64,000 bases of DNA. Origin: Pedobacter sp. MC2016-05. GTDB lineage: Bacteria > Bacteroidota > Bacteroidia > Sphingobacteriales > Sphingobacteriaceae. The translations under genes were made by a program, and so were the position numbers. Position 1 is the first letter of the stretch, and each line of letters opens with the position of its first letter. The notes below the pieces were generated by a model. That model did no database searches. It saw only the letters and a list, made by a program, of their open reading frames with translations, and was not told the DNA's origin. The stretch is taken from positions 310,001 to 374,000 of the forward strand of contig NZ_JAPIVT010000001.1 of NCBI RefSeq assembly GCF_026239735.1. Reading direction: 5' to 3'. This document shows positions 25,034-37,140 of the stretch, piece after piece.

Positions 25034-26461
25034 TTAACACTCAGGCAAACTAATTGGAATATTGGTAGCCAGGCCACCATCTGATGTTTCTTTGTATTTT
25101 GCATTCATATCAAGAGCAGTTTCCCACATGGTATTTACCACCGCATCTAAACTCACCTTCGCCTTATCGGGGTTACTTTGCAACGCTAGCTGACTCGCTG
25201 TAATGGCCTTAATGGCACCCATCGTATTTCTTTCAATACAGGGAATCTGAACCAAACCACCAATCGGATCACAGGTTAAGCCCAAATGATGTTCCATCGC
25301 AATTTCAGCAGCCATTAAAACCTGTCGCTGAGAACCGCCTAAACACTCTGTAAGTGCTGCTGCTGCCATTGCCGACGAAACCCCAATTTCTGCCTGGCAA
25401 CCACCCATGGCTGCAGAAATGGTAGCGCCTTTCTTGAAAATGCTTCCTATTTCAGATGCGCAGGCAATGAATCGGATAATTTTCTCTTCCGAGTAACCGT
25501 CGCAAAAGGTGATGAAATATTGTAAAACTGCAGGGATAACACCAGCTGCCCCATTTGTTGGTGCAGTTACTACTCTTCCGAATGATGCGTTCTCTTCGTT
25601 TACCGCCAAAGCAAAGCAGCTTACCCAATCCAAAATATAGTTGAAGCCGTTACCACCTTTTTTGATGGCTTCTAACCAGGAGTTATAGTCTGTATATTCG
25701 GCTTTGCCGATTAATCGTTTGTTCAATGGGAATGCTCTTCGGGCAACATCTAATCCGCCCGGTAAAAAACCTGTAGTGTGGCAGCCACGATAAATACAAT
25801 CTCTCATTACCGCAAAGTGCTGAAGAATGCCCGCTTTGGTGGCCGCTTCTGGTCGCCAGGCCAGTTCATTTTCCATTACAATTTCGCTCACTTTTAGTCC
25901 GGTTGATAAACACCAATGCAAAAGTTCTTTCGCTTTTTCTACAGGAAAGGGTAAATCGACCTGAGGTTTTTGACTATTGTCTTCTCCTTCTTTTACCACA
26001 AACCCCCCACCAATGGAATAGTAGGTTTCGGAAAAAGCCTTGCCATTTTTTAAAAACGCCTGAAAGGTAACCGCATTAGGGTGAAAGGGTAGGCTTTCTG
26101 CGAAAAGGAACAATAAATCATTGTCGTAATCAAAATCAATTATGGCTTGGAAAGCAAGATTAAGTTTTTTTCCCTTCTGGATATTTTCAAAGGTTGGTGT
26201 AACGGCATCAACATCAAAAGTTACCGGATCTGCGCCGGTTAAACCAAGTAAAATGGCTACATCAGTTCCATGACCTTTGCCTGTTTTGGCAAGAGAACCA
26301 TAAAGTAATATCTTTACCATTTCCACATCATCGAGTAAATCTTGTTGGGTAAGCGATGAGGTAAATTGTTGAGCAGCTCTCCAAGGACCAAGTGTATGGG
26401 AACTCGATGGGCCAATGCCTATTTTAAAAATATCGAAAACTGAAATCTGTTCCTTAATCAT
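25034..26461 (-). CDS. sdaA: L-serine ammonia-lyase (L-serine dehydratase), single-chain iron-sulfur type
   Basis: A 475-residue enzyme with the fused beta-alpha layout. The N-terminal domain begins [24 protein letters not shown], and the C-terminal catalytic domain has [35 protein letters not shown] and [22 protein letters not shown]. The cysteines in GGCQAE, LTCDP and IPCIE are the expected [4Fe-4S] ligands. It converts L-serine to pyruvate and ammonia. It starts opposite the TonB-C gene across a 121-bp spacer. A weak dyad TAATTGGC (24995-25002) / GCCAATTA (25029-25036) touches its stop codon. Confidence 0.95.
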   Translation of the reverse strand: MIKEQISVFDIFKIGIGPSSSHTLGPWRAAQQFTSSLTQQDLLDDVEMVKILLYGSLAKTGKGHGTDVAILLGLTGADPVTFDVDAVTPTFENIQKGKKLNLAFQAIIDFDYDNDLLFLFAESLPFHPNAVTFQAFLKNGKAFSETYYSIGGGFVVKEGEDNSQKPQVDLPFPVEKAKELLHWCLSTGLKVSEIVMENELAWRPEAATKAGILQHFAVMRDCIYRGCHTTGFLPGGLDVARRAFPLNKRLIGKAEYTDYNSWLEAIKKGGNGFNYILDWVSCFALAVNEENASFGRVVTAPTNGAAGVIPAVLQYFITFCDGYSEEKIIRFIACASEIGSIFKKGATISAAMGGCQAEIGVSSAMAAAALTECLGGSQRQVLMAAEIAMEHHLGLTCDPIGGLVQIPCIERNTMGAIKAITASQLALQSNPDKAKVSLDAVVNTMWETALDMNAKYKETSDGGLATNIPISLPEC

Positions 26462-26582
26462 GAAGATAGTGAGTTATACAAAGCTATGATTTGTTTTTAT
26501 TAAAATATCTCCTGAGTCGTTTTGATGACAAAAATAAAGTGATATTTTTCTTTTTTTTGCTAATTCTGCATAGCTTTAAGCG

Positions 26583-27584
26583 ATGAAATTACGCTTATTG
26601 ATATTATTCATATCGGCATTTGCCTTTTTTGCTCAAGCTCAAGTAAAAAAAAATATTTACTACTTAACAGAAGCCGGAAAAGAAGTGGGTACCAGGCAGG
26701 AGGCCGATTTTATAAGAGTAATAGAGGAGCCTGATTCGGGTGATAACCGATTTAAACTTTTGGAATTTTTTCAAAATGGGAAACGAAAATCACAGGGTTA
26801 TGTCAACGCATTTGAGCCGAGGCTTGTTTATCAAGGTGCGGTTCTGAGCTTCGATAGTTTGGGTAATAGAACACAAATGATGAATTATGAAAACGGGGTT
26901 CTTGCAGGGATATCTATTTTTTATCATCCTAACGGGAAAGAGAAGCGGAGGGCAGAATATATTCAAATGAACCCCGGTACTGACCAGATGATTGGAATTA
27001 GCTCATCATTAAATCAATTTGTTCTTAATACAAATTCTAGAATAATCTACGATGCAGACTCTACAGGTCATGTAAATATTTCGGAGGGAAATGGCCATTT
27101 AAAAGAAACAACAAAATCAGGAGATGACGAACTTTTTCAAGAAGGTGATTATATAAATGGATTTAAACACGGTGTTTGGTCAGGCAGATATGCTAAAAAA
27201 GGCGATACTTTTATCGAGAAATTTGAAAGCGGGAAGCTGATCTCTGGCGAAACGATCATAGAAACTGTAAATTATCCCTATACGGCAGCGATGGAAGCGC
27301 CCGAATTTCCTGGTGGGCAAACCGCATGGAATAAATATCTGGGCTCTGCAACCAGATATCCATCTGATGCGCAAAAAAATGGCGTTCGCGGAGCTGTAAT
27401 GTTAAGTTTCGTAGTTAATAAAAAAGGAGATTTAGTGGAAATCAAGATTGATAAATCAGTTTATCCTTCCATTGACGAGGAGGCCAGGAGAGTTTTAAGT
27501 TCATCCCCGAGATGGAAACCGGGTAAACAGAGGGGTGTTCCGGTGCGGGTAAAGTATAACCAGCGAATGAATTTTAACTTTTAG
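26583..27584 (+). CDS. Secreted/periplasmic protein with MORN-like repeats and TonB C-terminal domain
   Basis: A 333-residue protein with a signal peptide (about 1-20, cleavage after AQA). The central part has two or three MORN-type 'toxin-antitoxin-like' repeats (NGKRKSQGYV, ENGVLAGISIFYHPNGKEKRRAEY, NGFKHGVWSGRY). The C-terminal about 95 residues are TonB_C: FPGGQTAWNKYLGSATRYP, GVRGAVMLSFVVNKKGDLVEIKI and SSPRWKPGKQRGVPVRVKY. It lacks the N-terminal TM helix of real TonB, so it is probably a TonB-C-like periplasmic or outer-membrane protein rather than an energy transducer. Its 3' end overlaps the convergent mgtC-like gene by 4 nt. Confidence 0.85.
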   Translation: MKLRLLILFISAFAFFAQAQVKKNIYYLTEAGKEVGTRQEADFIRVIEEPDSGDNRFKLLEFFQNGKRKSQGYVNAFEPRLVYQGAVLSFDSLGNRTQMMNYENGVLAGISIFYHPNGKEKRRAEYIQMNPGTDQMIGISSSLNQFVLNTNSRIIYDADSTGHVNISEGNGHLKETTKSGDDELFQEGDYINGFKHGVWSGRYAKKGDTFIEKFESGKLISGETIIETVNYPYTAAMEAPEFPGGQTAWNKYLGSATRYPSDAQKNGVRGAVMLSFVVNKKGDLVEIKIDKSVYPSIDEEARRVLSSSPRWKPGKQRGVPVRVKYNQRMNFNF

Positions 27585-28240
27585 AAGTCGAACTCAATAA
27601 TGTCTTCATCCTTTAACATTTTCTCTACAAATTTCCGATGGTTTTTTGGCGTGCCAGTGGCAGTCCAATTCCCGGTTATGATATTATTTGCTAACTGATG
27701 TTTCCCCCGCTGGGGCTTTAGTTTATTTTCTCTAAAAACTTCCTCATAACTTTCTAAATCGCCCTGTGTATGTTGTTTTTTAACAATGCGATAAATCCTT
27801 TTTGTAAACCTCCGGTCTCCAATTTCTTCCAAAAAAGGAAAAATAATTAAAGCTAATAGTACAACGCCTGTTACGCCAATGGCCTGTTCATAATACCCAC
27901 CACCAATAGCCATTCCAATGGCAGCAACGATCCAGATAATGCAAGCCGTGGTTAATCCTTTAACCCGATTTTCCTCCTTAAAAATCACGCCAGCACCAAG
28001 AAAACCAATACCAGTAACAATATTGGAGGCAATTCTGTCCTGACTTGTAGGCCCGATTTTTACGGACAATATGGTGAATAGAGTGGCGCCTAAGCCAATC
28101 ATCATCATCGTTTTTAGACCAGCAGATTTGCTTCTGTATTCGCGTTCTGCACCAATTAAGCCACATAATAATGTTGCCAATAAAAATTTATTAACCTCAC
28201 TTTGTGTAATAAAATGGCTATTATCTAGAATGTCGTTCAT
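27581..28240 (-). CDS. MgtC/SapB family membrane protein
   Basis: A 219-residue protein with four to five TM helices in the first 140 residues. The family motif GLIGAEREYRSKSAGLKTMMMIGLGATLFTILS is complete over residues 30-63 or so, as is GIGFLGAGVIFKEENRVKGLTTACIIW. A soluble tail of about 75 residues follows. MgtC proteins affect Mg2+ homeostasis and ATP synthase activity in other bacteria; the role here is inferred. It lies 23 nt after the PorP/SprF gene in the same direction. Confidence 0.92.
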   Translation of the reverse strand: MNDILDNSHFITQSEVNKFLLATLLCGLIGAEREYRSKSAGLKTMMMIGLGATLFTILSVKIGPTSQDRIASNIVTGIGFLGAGVIFKEENRVKGLTTACIIWIVAAIGMAIGGGYYEQAIGVTGVVLLALIIFPFLEEIGDRRFTKRIYRIVKKQHTQGDLESYEEVFRENKLKPQRGKHQLANNIITGNWTATGTPKNHRKFVEKMLKDEDIIEFDF

Positions 28241-28263
28241 TGCTTTGAATTAACAAAGCCAAA

Positions 28264-29286
28264 TTAATAAAAATCGTAGCATCTTAAGCCATTTGCTCGC
28301 CCACCATTTGAACTATTTTGAAAATATTTTTCGTAACCTAAACCAATTTCGGATGTTCCTCCAGTGTTGGAATAATTAATTTTCGAAGAAGTAGCATCGT
28401 GACTAATACCAACCCTGAATTTTTCACCATTGGTTCTTCGGTTAAAAATGTCAAAGATTACCGATAATACAATTGCATCGTTTCCGCCAGCATTGCTTCC
28501 ACCACGGTACCAGATACCAGCGTTTATGCCTGCATATTTGTATTGCATCCCTGCGCTATATGAAGTGATATTTTGCTGTTTGTAGACAACTATAGAAGGG
28601 ATAAGATAACTTCCATCTCTGTCGTACTGATCTGGAATTAGAGTCAGTTTGTAACTCATATTTCCGGAAATCCGCATTGGCAGCTTAGCCTGGAAGCCCG
28701 ATAGAGATTCATCGGGACGATTGATGTGATGGGCCGCCACACCAAGCATAAATTTTCCATAAACCAAATTGGTTCCAGCGTTGGCATCCAGGTAAAAGCG
28801 GCTATCAATACTCGGCTTTTCTGCACCTGAAATACTGCCCGGTATGTAACCAGTCCCAATACCGATTTGATCGCCAAAAACTAATTTGTCCCAGTTTAGT
28901 TTCTGGTTGGTTATTCCGGCCTGCAAGCCAAACGAAAGTGTAAAATCATCACCATTTATGATGTATGAATAACTGGCTGCTACATTGTTTTTAACCAAAT
29001 ATGCTGTTCCTTCTGTACTTCTATTGAAGATTAGTCCCACGCCACTGTTTATCCTTTCCAAGTTCAAATCGCCAGAGGCGCTGATGTAAGAATAATCGCT
29101 GGCCAACCCTGACCATTGATTCCGGTACAAGGCATTAAACCGAATATCTCCTTCAAACTGACCGGTGAGGGCAGGATTAAGGTAAATTGGTGAATTGTAA
29201 AACTGTGAATAAATATGATCTTGAGCCATCATCAAGAGTGGCAATAGCAAAGTAAATGTCAATAGCAGTATCTTTCTCCCCATCAT
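28264..29286 (-). CDS. PorP/SprF family type IX secretion-associated outer membrane protein
   Basis: A 340-residue protein with a signal peptide (about 1-21) and the signature QDHIYSQFYNSPIYLNPALTGQF right after cleavage. The remainder alternates short amphipathic strands typical of a beta-barrel, ending close to the C-terminus. PorP/SprF proteins are paired with gliding or adhesin substrates of the type IX secretion system and are needed for their surface delivery. Here the gene overlaps the 3' end of the giant adhesin by 4 nt (ATGA), so the two are a matched pair. Confidence 0.93.
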   Translation of the reverse strand: MMGRKILLLTFTLLLPLLMMAQDHIYSQFYNSPIYLNPALTGQFEGDIRFNALYRNQWSGLASDYSYISASGDLNLERINSGVGLIFNRSTEGTAYLVKNNVAASYSYIINGDDFTLSFGLQAGITNQKLNWDKLVFGDQIGIGTGYIPGSISGAEKPSIDSRFYLDANAGTNLVYGKFMLGVAAHHINRPDESLSGFQAKLPMRISGNMSYKLTLIPDQYDRDGSYLIPSIVVYKQQNITSYSAGMQYKYAGINAGIWYRGGSNAGGNDAIVLSVIFDIFNRRTNGEKFRVGISHDATSSKINYSNTGGTSEIGLGYEKYFQNSSNGGRANGLRCYDFY

Positions 29287-32200
29287 CTTATTAAATATAT
29301 TACGCCTGTCTTTCGTGGTGGAGCAGAATCATAAGTCATTCCTTTCCAATCACCTCCATTAATAAATTTTACATCTATCTTCCAATAATAAACACCTTGT
29401 GGCTGGTCTTGTCCTTTGAATGTACCATCCCATCCCTCTGCTGGCGCGCCATCATCCAATTTTGTTGTTTCCCAGATCAATTGTCCCCACTTGTTGAATA
29501 CACTCATTTTCCATTCTTGAATGCCCTGGCCTTTTGCCTTAAAAGTTTTAATTTCGTTTTTGGCACTTGCAGGCATGAATGAATTGGGCAAATTTAAGTT
29601 CCCCGGTACGCCTATAATCCTTACCGATTGTGTTGTGGTAGCCGAACAGCCTTCTTTATTTAAAACTTTCAGCGTAACCGAATACAAACCATCATTTGCA
29701 TAGGTGTGATTTGGATTTCTCAGCGTTGATCTCGATCCATCACCAAAAAGCCATTCCCAGCTAACAGCGTCATTACTAACGTCTTTAAATCCAAAAGTGA
29801 AATTGGGAATGGATAATTCATTGCCAGGGCTAACAGTAAATGCTGCAACTAAAGGAGCTGCCACTTTGATATATCCAGGAATGCTTACTGTATTTTTACA
29901 GCCCAGAATGTTTGTTGCCGTAAGGGTTATGGTGAAGGTTTTCCCCGAACCGGTAAAAGTATGCGTTGGCTCAACGGTAGTCGAAGTAGTGCCATCGCCA
30001 AAATCCCAAACATAACCAACCCCATCTTGACTGATATTTTTAAACTTTACAATTACACTATCACATCCACTAGTCTTGTCTGCCGTAAAACTGACAATTG
30101 GCTGTTCTAAAATCTCAATTTCTTCTGTGGTCGAGACATTGGAACATCCGTTGGAAGCGTGAAGTGTAATGGTATATTTGCCAGGTTTGGTAAAAGTGTG
30201 AGAAACAACTTCTGGAGCAGAGTAGGTAATTGCGGTGCTCCCATCGGCGAAGTCGTAAACAAATGAAGTAGCTCCTGATGTATTGTTGTAAAAGTCTACC
30301 TTAAATGGTGCACACCCCTTGAGTTGGTTGCTATTTACCACCAATTCTGGAACAATAGAATTTGGTGAAACCCTTATGGTGTATTGAGATTCAGTTGATC
30401 CACATTCATTCCTAGCAATCATTTTGACTATGTAATCTTTAATTACAAGTGTATTATAAGTATGCGAAACATTGGCTTTATCGGTGGTAGTTAGCGTCTC
30501 TCCATCCCCAAAATCAAATGTATAGCTTGTGGAATTACCGAGTGTTGTATTGCTAAAAGTTACTTTGAATGGTGAGCACCCTACCGTTTTATCTGGCGAG
30601 AAGGTAGCGACTGGTTTGGCTTTTACCAAAACCTCCGAAGTTTTGATGGTTATGCCGCAAGGTGTAGTGGAGGTTAGTGTAATGATGTAAGTGAGGTCTT
30701 TCCCTGCTGGGTCAGGTTGGAAAGTTACTGCTGCAGGCTGAGCTAAATCTGAAGTGTTGCCATTCCCAAAATCCCATTTAAAAGTAGCCGCCGTTAGTGA
30801 AGTAGAGGTGTTGGTAAAGGAAACATTTAACGGTCCACAGCCACTTGTTATATTCTGCGTAAATGATGCAGTAACATCTTCCCTGGTTGTAAAAATATGT
30901 GTAATCTCATCATTATTACAGCCGTTATTACTGGTTACTGCAAGCTTGATAGTTACGGTCTCGTTTTGATTTAAAATGGTATAACCGGGGAAAGTGGACC
31001 CTGTACCAATTTGTGCTCCATTTGCAAACCAGGTGTAAATAGCATTTCGATCTGGATACAAACCTGCTGATACATTGTTGTTTGTAAGTTTAAATGGTGC
31101 ACAGCCTTTATCTTCATTAAAAATAATTTCTGCTTTGGCAGGAAGATTTACGGTTAGCTTTATTGCGCTACTGACATTAATTGAACAAGAACCGCTAGTC
31201 ACCACTCTCCGGTAATAAATGGTTACTGTTGGTGAAGGAGGTGTAAAATTTATGGTATTTGCTTCAAGTACATCACTCCAGTCTGTTCCATTTAAACTAG
31301 ACTGCCATTGATAATTAAAATCCCCATCGCCTCCAGTTGGTATAGATCCACTTAATGGAGCTGCTGCTGAACCTATACACACTTGTTGATCTGCGGAGAT
31401 GGTATTATTTGCCAAATCAGGCAATACATTTATTTTTAATACATTACTTACCGAAGTGCAAATGGTGCTATTAACCAATCTTCTATAAAACAAGGAAGCG
31501 GCCGGACTAGCTATTAAATTTTTATCGATTGATGAAGGAATATTTACCCATGTGCTTCCATCAGTGCTGCTTTGCCATTGATAATCAAAACTTCCTGAAC
31601 CTCCCGTTGGAACATCCCCGGAGATTGTAATCTGCTGGCCAGAACAAATTATTGCCTCGGTGTTATTAATATTATTTGAAATAGGGGAGAAGTAAGTTAT
31701 TGTAACCTCTGATGAGGATGGCGCGCAGCCGGTAAACCCGGTGATGGTCCACATGAATTTATAAACTTCGCCAGGCATTAATCCGGTTACATTGGTGTTA
31801 AATAAAGTAGGGTCTGCTATCGTTACTCCTGTTTGATTAGATATGAGTGTCCATAAGCCATTATTGGGAGCTGGATTATTTCCACTTAATGTTATTCCAT
31901 TTCCACTACATAAACTTTGATTAATGCCTGCGTTTGCGGTAATTGTTAAAGCGTTGATTTTTATTATAGAAACGGATGAAATGGCTTCTGTGCAACTTCC
32001 ACTTTTAACAATAGCTCGGTATTGTGTAGTTACCTCCAAATTCGAATAAACCAATGGATTTACAGTAGAGTTTATGGCCGACCAATTTTGGCCATGATCA
32101 ATAGAACGTTCCCATCTTATGATACTGCCAACCTGGTTAGACAAAGAGATATTCCCTCCGTTCGTACCAGCACAAAAAGTATTGCTGCCAGAGGTATTTC

Positions 32201-35198
32201 CGCCAACACTCTCCGGACTAACGGTTATTTGCACCTCGTCACTTGATGTTGAACACGTATTATCGCTAATCGTCCACCTTAAAACATATGTATTACCGGC
32301 CTGCAGGCCTGAAAGTTCAGTATTGTATTTGGTATCATCCTCGAAAGAAATTATCGTAGGGGCAGCTACAATTGTCCATTTCCCTAAACCAACTACAGGA
32401 GCGTTGGCTTTGAGTGTATAGCTGTTCAAATTACAAAGGGCCTCATCGGCACCAGCATTTGCCAATGTTGCACTCGGATTAACGGTGATGGTAATTGTAG
32501 CAGGGACCCCTGTACAATCACCTGCTGAGACTGGGGTTATGGTGTAAGTTACTGTAGCAGGCGTTGTACCTGAATTCGTTAAAATATCATTTATTAACGT
32601 GTTAGATGATGCGATGGTTTGGTTGGTATTTCCCGTGATTTCTCCACTAATAATGCTGCTGTAAACGTATTTTACATTGCTCATTAGCGAAGATAAACTT
32701 ATAGCCGCACTGGTTTTATTGCAGATATTAAGGCTTGGAGCGGTAGCGGTTATCAAGGGACTCGGATTTACAGTCACTTTAAATATAAAGGGGGTGCCAA
32801 CACAGCCATCAAGAGTTGGGGTGATCACATAGGTAACAGTTGCATCGGTATTCAAATCAGTATTGATCAAAACATCATCGATCTTTCCACTTCCACTTGC
32901 TGAAAAGCCAGTTACACTTGAACTTCCACTTGCTGTCCAGTTAAAAACTGTTCCGGCAGCTGCGGAAGTTGGGATGTAATCCACATTCTTGCCTGTACAG
33001 ATTGATTTGCTTGCTGGACTTGTAATATCAATATTTGGCTTGATAACGAGTAGTATATCATCATCAATCTGATCACATGGGGGAGCCAAAGGGGTTGTTA
33101 CCCTAAGGCGCAGGGCTACACTCCCATTAGCTCTTTCACTAGCCGTTGGCATATATACTGCATTTAGTGTATTTCTATCCGGAGTAAAAGCACCATCTCC
33201 ACCAATCCAGGTTTGCGATGTTGTGGTTCCGGTAATGTTTGCTGCTAAAGTGAAGCTTGGATCGTTGAAACAAATACTTTGATCAATACCAGCGCTAATT
33301 GACGGAGCAGTAGCGAATGTAAGTTTTTGGGTTTTGGTAATGGTTCCACAGTTATTTTTCTGCGTTACGCTAATAGTGTATTCATCATAGTTATCGAATT
33401 TAATTGATGGATATTTTGTATTGGCGGAGGTTCCATTTACAAAGCTATAAGTTCCGGTTCCGGCAGCAGTCACAGTCCAGGTATAAGTGTCAGCTTCATC
33501 GAGCAGTGTTCCTTCAAGTAGGGTTTTTGTGGCGCCAACTGTTACCGGATTAAAATCGTAAGTGGCGAGATTGCAAAGTATAATATCTGGAGATAAGGTA
33601 ACAGTCGGAAATTTGTTAACCACAACAGTTTGTGGTGTAGATGAAACCAGACCGCAAGATGGCGTTGTTATGTTTAGCGTAATGTTATAAATACCGGCAG
33701 TATCGAACAGGAATTCTGGCTCTTTGCTTTGTGAATCTGTGCCATTAATAAAGGTCACCGCTGGCGATACTATCCAAGAGTAGGTATTGGCTGGGTTACA
33801 TATACTATCGACCAAGGATTTATCCGTAACTTTTATAGATCCACCTGAACATATTATATTGGTAGGTAGAATAAAATCTGGTTTTGGAGGATCTTGTATA
33901 CAAATTATTTTTTCTAAAGGTTCTGCCTGACAAGCTCCGGAACTGTTCGACTCCAGTCTGATGGTGTGTTGACCATGTGTCAGAAATTTCGTAATAAAAT
34001 TATAAGACCGGGGTTTGTTTGCCTCCACAGGAACCCCATCAACATACCAATTATAGGTTAGTATGTTTTCTGTACAGCCTGAGGAATTAGTGTTCGGATT
34101 TTCTCCTGAGCTCGAGGTATTGATAAAAGTAATATCGGTGTTGGTACAGCCGGGGTTGGTGAAGCTGAAACTATTTACAGGCTGCGCTACAACCTTTGCT
34201 GATGATGAAACGGGTGTTCCCAGATCGCCGCAAAATACATTCGAAACTTTTATGGTTACATCAAAAGCATTAAAAATAGTCCCTGCGCTTGATACGGAAG
34301 TGCTACCGCATGATGACCGGAGATAATTATGTTTCACCTTACCCTGTAAAGCGGCAATATCGCAGAAAGTGTAAACGGATGTCGAATTATCACCCCAGGT
34401 GATGGTGTATTTGTCGCCCGGAAAATTGTTCTGTATTCCGCCAGGTGAGGTATAATCTACACTAAACTCTAAAGCGCCCAACGGCAAACAAACGAGGTTA
34501 TTGCCAGAGCTACCAAAGGCTGTGACTGTTTTATTATTTATTAAAAAATATGCTTTGGTGGCCAGTGTTCCGTCTGAATTAACAGCTTTCGTCAATATAG
34601 TATAATGCGCCTGGTCGGCGGTAAACTGTTGCAGCTTTGAGGTAAAATTTAATCCGGTAACAGTTCCCGTTAGCTCATTGGTAACAGTTGCTGTAACAAC
34701 TGATGCAGCAGTAGATTCATTCGAAAAAATAAAAGGATTATTGATGGTACTGGTGCAAGTGCCAAATGTTTCGGTATCGTTTGGATTCAGATAAGTCGAT
34801 ATTAACCTCGCTTCTGTTGCTACTCCAAGTTTGATTTCAAAAGCTGCTGATTCGGTACTAATAATATCAGGTTCAGTAGATTTAATCCTTAACTTATACC
34901 CTGTGCCCGGGAGGATGTCTGTGGTGGGGATTATGCCATTTACGTAAGTGCTGTAAAAGCCAGTATAGCTTCCAATTAATTTTTCAGCTTCAAAGTTTCC
35001 ATTTTCGTCAGATAGATACAGCTGAAAAACATTGTTTTGCCCAAAGCAATTCGCTGGCAATTTAAATATTGCAGCAATAGTGCTTCCAGGTGTATATGGT
35101 CCTGGATTTACTGGCCCAATAGTGATTTGAGCGAATGATGTTTTACTACCAAATAATAACCCTAAAATAAGGGCATATAAAAGCCATTTCCTTTTCAA
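29283..35198 (-). CDS. Giant secreted PKD-domain adhesin with type-B T9SS C-terminal domain
   Basis: A 1971-residue secreted protein. A signal peptide (about 1-23, ending SFA) is followed by Ig-like/DUF11-type repeats (for example two copies of a YQWQSS-x-G-x-W-x-x-I/V module and repeated 'AGxxQSLC' openings). Several PKD domains (FxWDFGDGxTS, FVYDFADGST, YTFDFGDGETL, WEWLFGDGSRST) come next, and the C-terminal gliding-motility CHU_C domain (LPNSFMPASAKNEIKTFK, FNKWGQLIWET, GVYYWKIDV). It should be exported by the type IX system. The only plausible start is a TTG; an in-frame ATG 12 nt upstream is followed directly by a TAG stop. Related to SprB-like adhesins. Its partner PorP/SprF gene overlaps. 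Confidence 0.93.
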   Translation of the reverse strand: MKRKWLLYALILGLLFGSKTSFAQITIGPVNPGPYTPGSTIAAIFKLPANCFGQNNVFQLYLSDENGNFEAEKLIGSYTGFYSTYVNGIIPTTDILPGTGYKLRIKSTEPDIISTESAAFEIKLGVATEARLISTYLNPNDTETFGTCTSTINNPFIFSNESTAASVVTATVTNELTGTVTGLNFTSKLQQFTADQAHYTILTKAVNSDGTLATKAYFLINNKTVTAFGSSGNNLVCLPLGALEFSVDYTSPGGIQNNFPGDKYTITWGDNSTSVYTFCDIAALQGKVKHNYLRSSCGSTSVSSAGTIFNAFDVTIKVSNVFCGDLGTPVSSSAKVVAQPVNSFSFTNPGCTNTDITFINTSSSGENPNTNSSGCTENILTYNWYVDGVPVEANKPRSYNFITKFLTHGQHTIRLESNSSGACQAEPLEKIICIQDPPKPDFILPTNIICSGGSIKVTDKSLVDSICNPANTYSWIVSPAVTFINGTDSQSKEPEFLFDTAGIYNITLNITTPSCGLVSSTPQTVVVNKFPTVTLSPDIILCNLATYDFNPVTVGATKTLLEGTLLDEADTYTWTVTAAGTGTYSFVNGTSANTKYPSIKFDNYDEYTISVTQKNNCGTITKTQKLTFATAPSISAGIDQSICFNDPSFTLAANITGTTTSQTWIGGDGAFTPDRNTLNAVYMPTASERANGSVALRLRVTTPLAPPCDQIDDDILLVIKPNIDITSPASKSICTGKNVDYIPTSAAAGTVFNWTASGSSSVTGFSASGSGKIDDVLINTDLNTDATVTYVITPTLDGCVGTPFIFKVTVNPSPLITATAPSLNICNKTSAAISLSSLMSNVKYVYSSIISGEITGNTNQTIASSNTLINDILTNSGTTPATVTYTITPVSAGDCTGVPATITITVNPSATLANAGADEALCNLNSYTLKANAPVVGLGKWTIVAAPTIISFEDDTKYNTELSGLQAGNTYVLRWTISDNTCSTSSDEVQITVSPESVGGNTSGSNTFCAGTNGGNISLSNQVGSIIRWERSIDHGQNWSAINSTVNPLVYSNLEVTTQYRAIVKSGSCTEAISSVSIIKINALTITANAGINQSLCSGNGITLSGNNPAPNNGLWTLISNQTGVTIADPTLFNTNVTGLMPGEVYKFMWTITGFTGCAPSSSEVTITYFSPISNNINNTEAIICSGQQITISGDVPTGGSGSFDYQWQSSTDGSTWVNIPSSIDKNLIASPAASLFYRRLVNSTICTSVSNVLKINVLPDLANNTISADQQVCIGSAAAPLSGSIPTGGDGDFNYQWQSSLNGTDWSDVLEANTINFTPPSPTVTIYYRRVVTSGSCSINVSSAIKLTVNLPAKAEIIFNEDKGCAPFKLTNNNVSAGLYPDRNAIYTWFANGAQIGTGSTFPGYTILNQNETVTIKLAVTSNNGCNNDEITHIFTTREDVTASFTQNITSGCGPLNVSFTNTSTSLTAATFKWDFGNGNTSDLAQPAAVTFQPDPAGKDLTYIITLTSTTPCGITIKTSEVLVKAKPVATFSPDKTVGCSPFKVTFSNTTLGNSTSYTFDFGDGETLTTTDKANVSHTYNTLVIKDYIVKMIARNECGSTESQYTIRVSPNSIVPELVVNSNQLKGCAPFKVDFYNNTSGATSFVYDFADGSTAITYSAPEVVSHTFTKPGKYTITLHASNGCSNVSTTEEIEILEQPIVSFTADKTSGCDSVIVKFKNISQDGVGYVWDFGDGTTSTTVEPTHTFTGSGKTFTITLTATNILGCKNTVSIPGYIKVAAPLVAAFTVSPGNELSIPNFTFGFKDVSNDAVSWEWLFGDGSRSTLRNPNHTYANDGLYSVTLKVLNKEGCSATTTQSVRIIGVPGNLNLPNSFMPASAKNEIKTFKAKGQGIQEWKMSVFNKWGQLIWETTKLDDGAPAEGWDGTFKGQDQPQGVYYWKIDVKFINGGDWKGMTYDSAPPRKTGVIYLIR

Positions 35199-35502
35199 AC
35201 AGGTCTACATTAAGAAATCGATAACACGGGAGGAATGATTTAGTTGCGGTAATCAGTGTCTGGACTGACTGTCATACTTACATTTGTGTAATAAGTAATG
35301 CTACGCTTTTATAAATATTCAAGTACAAAATAGGTAAATTCTGAGTTACACTCCCAAATATTTACACCAACCGCTTCCGATAGGGTGACTTGTAGAAATA
35401 AAAATGGCTTTTTAACGTCTTTGGGGCATAAAAAAGCCCTCAAGGTTTATAAACCTGGAGGGCATATTTTTACACGAAAAGTTTCGTGAGGAGGGTTTAA
35501 GA
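35199..35502. other. Spacer between groEL terminator and the giant adhesin gene
   Basis: About 300 bp. The right part holds the groEL terminator (35430-35463). The left part should contain the adhesin promoter on the minus strand; TATTTTG at about 35323-35330 (minus strand) is close to, but one base shorter than, the -7 consensus. No coding frame is seen. Confidence 0.4.
35430..35463 (-). terminator. Rho-independent terminator of groES-groEL
   Basis: GCCCTC-AAGGTTTA and TAAACCT-GGAGGGC (35436-35463) form a 13-bp stem with one mismatch; on the minus strand it is followed by a T run (35430-35435 reads as A on the plus strand). It lies 40 nt after the groEL stop. Confidence 0.9.
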
Positions 35503-37137
<1,635 letters not shown>

Positions 37138-37140
37138 TTG

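Noticed and set aside
24995..25036. TAATTGGC/GCCAATTA dyad as sdaA terminator
   Set aside because: The loop is 26 nt and the right arm includes the sdaA stop codon, with no T tract following.
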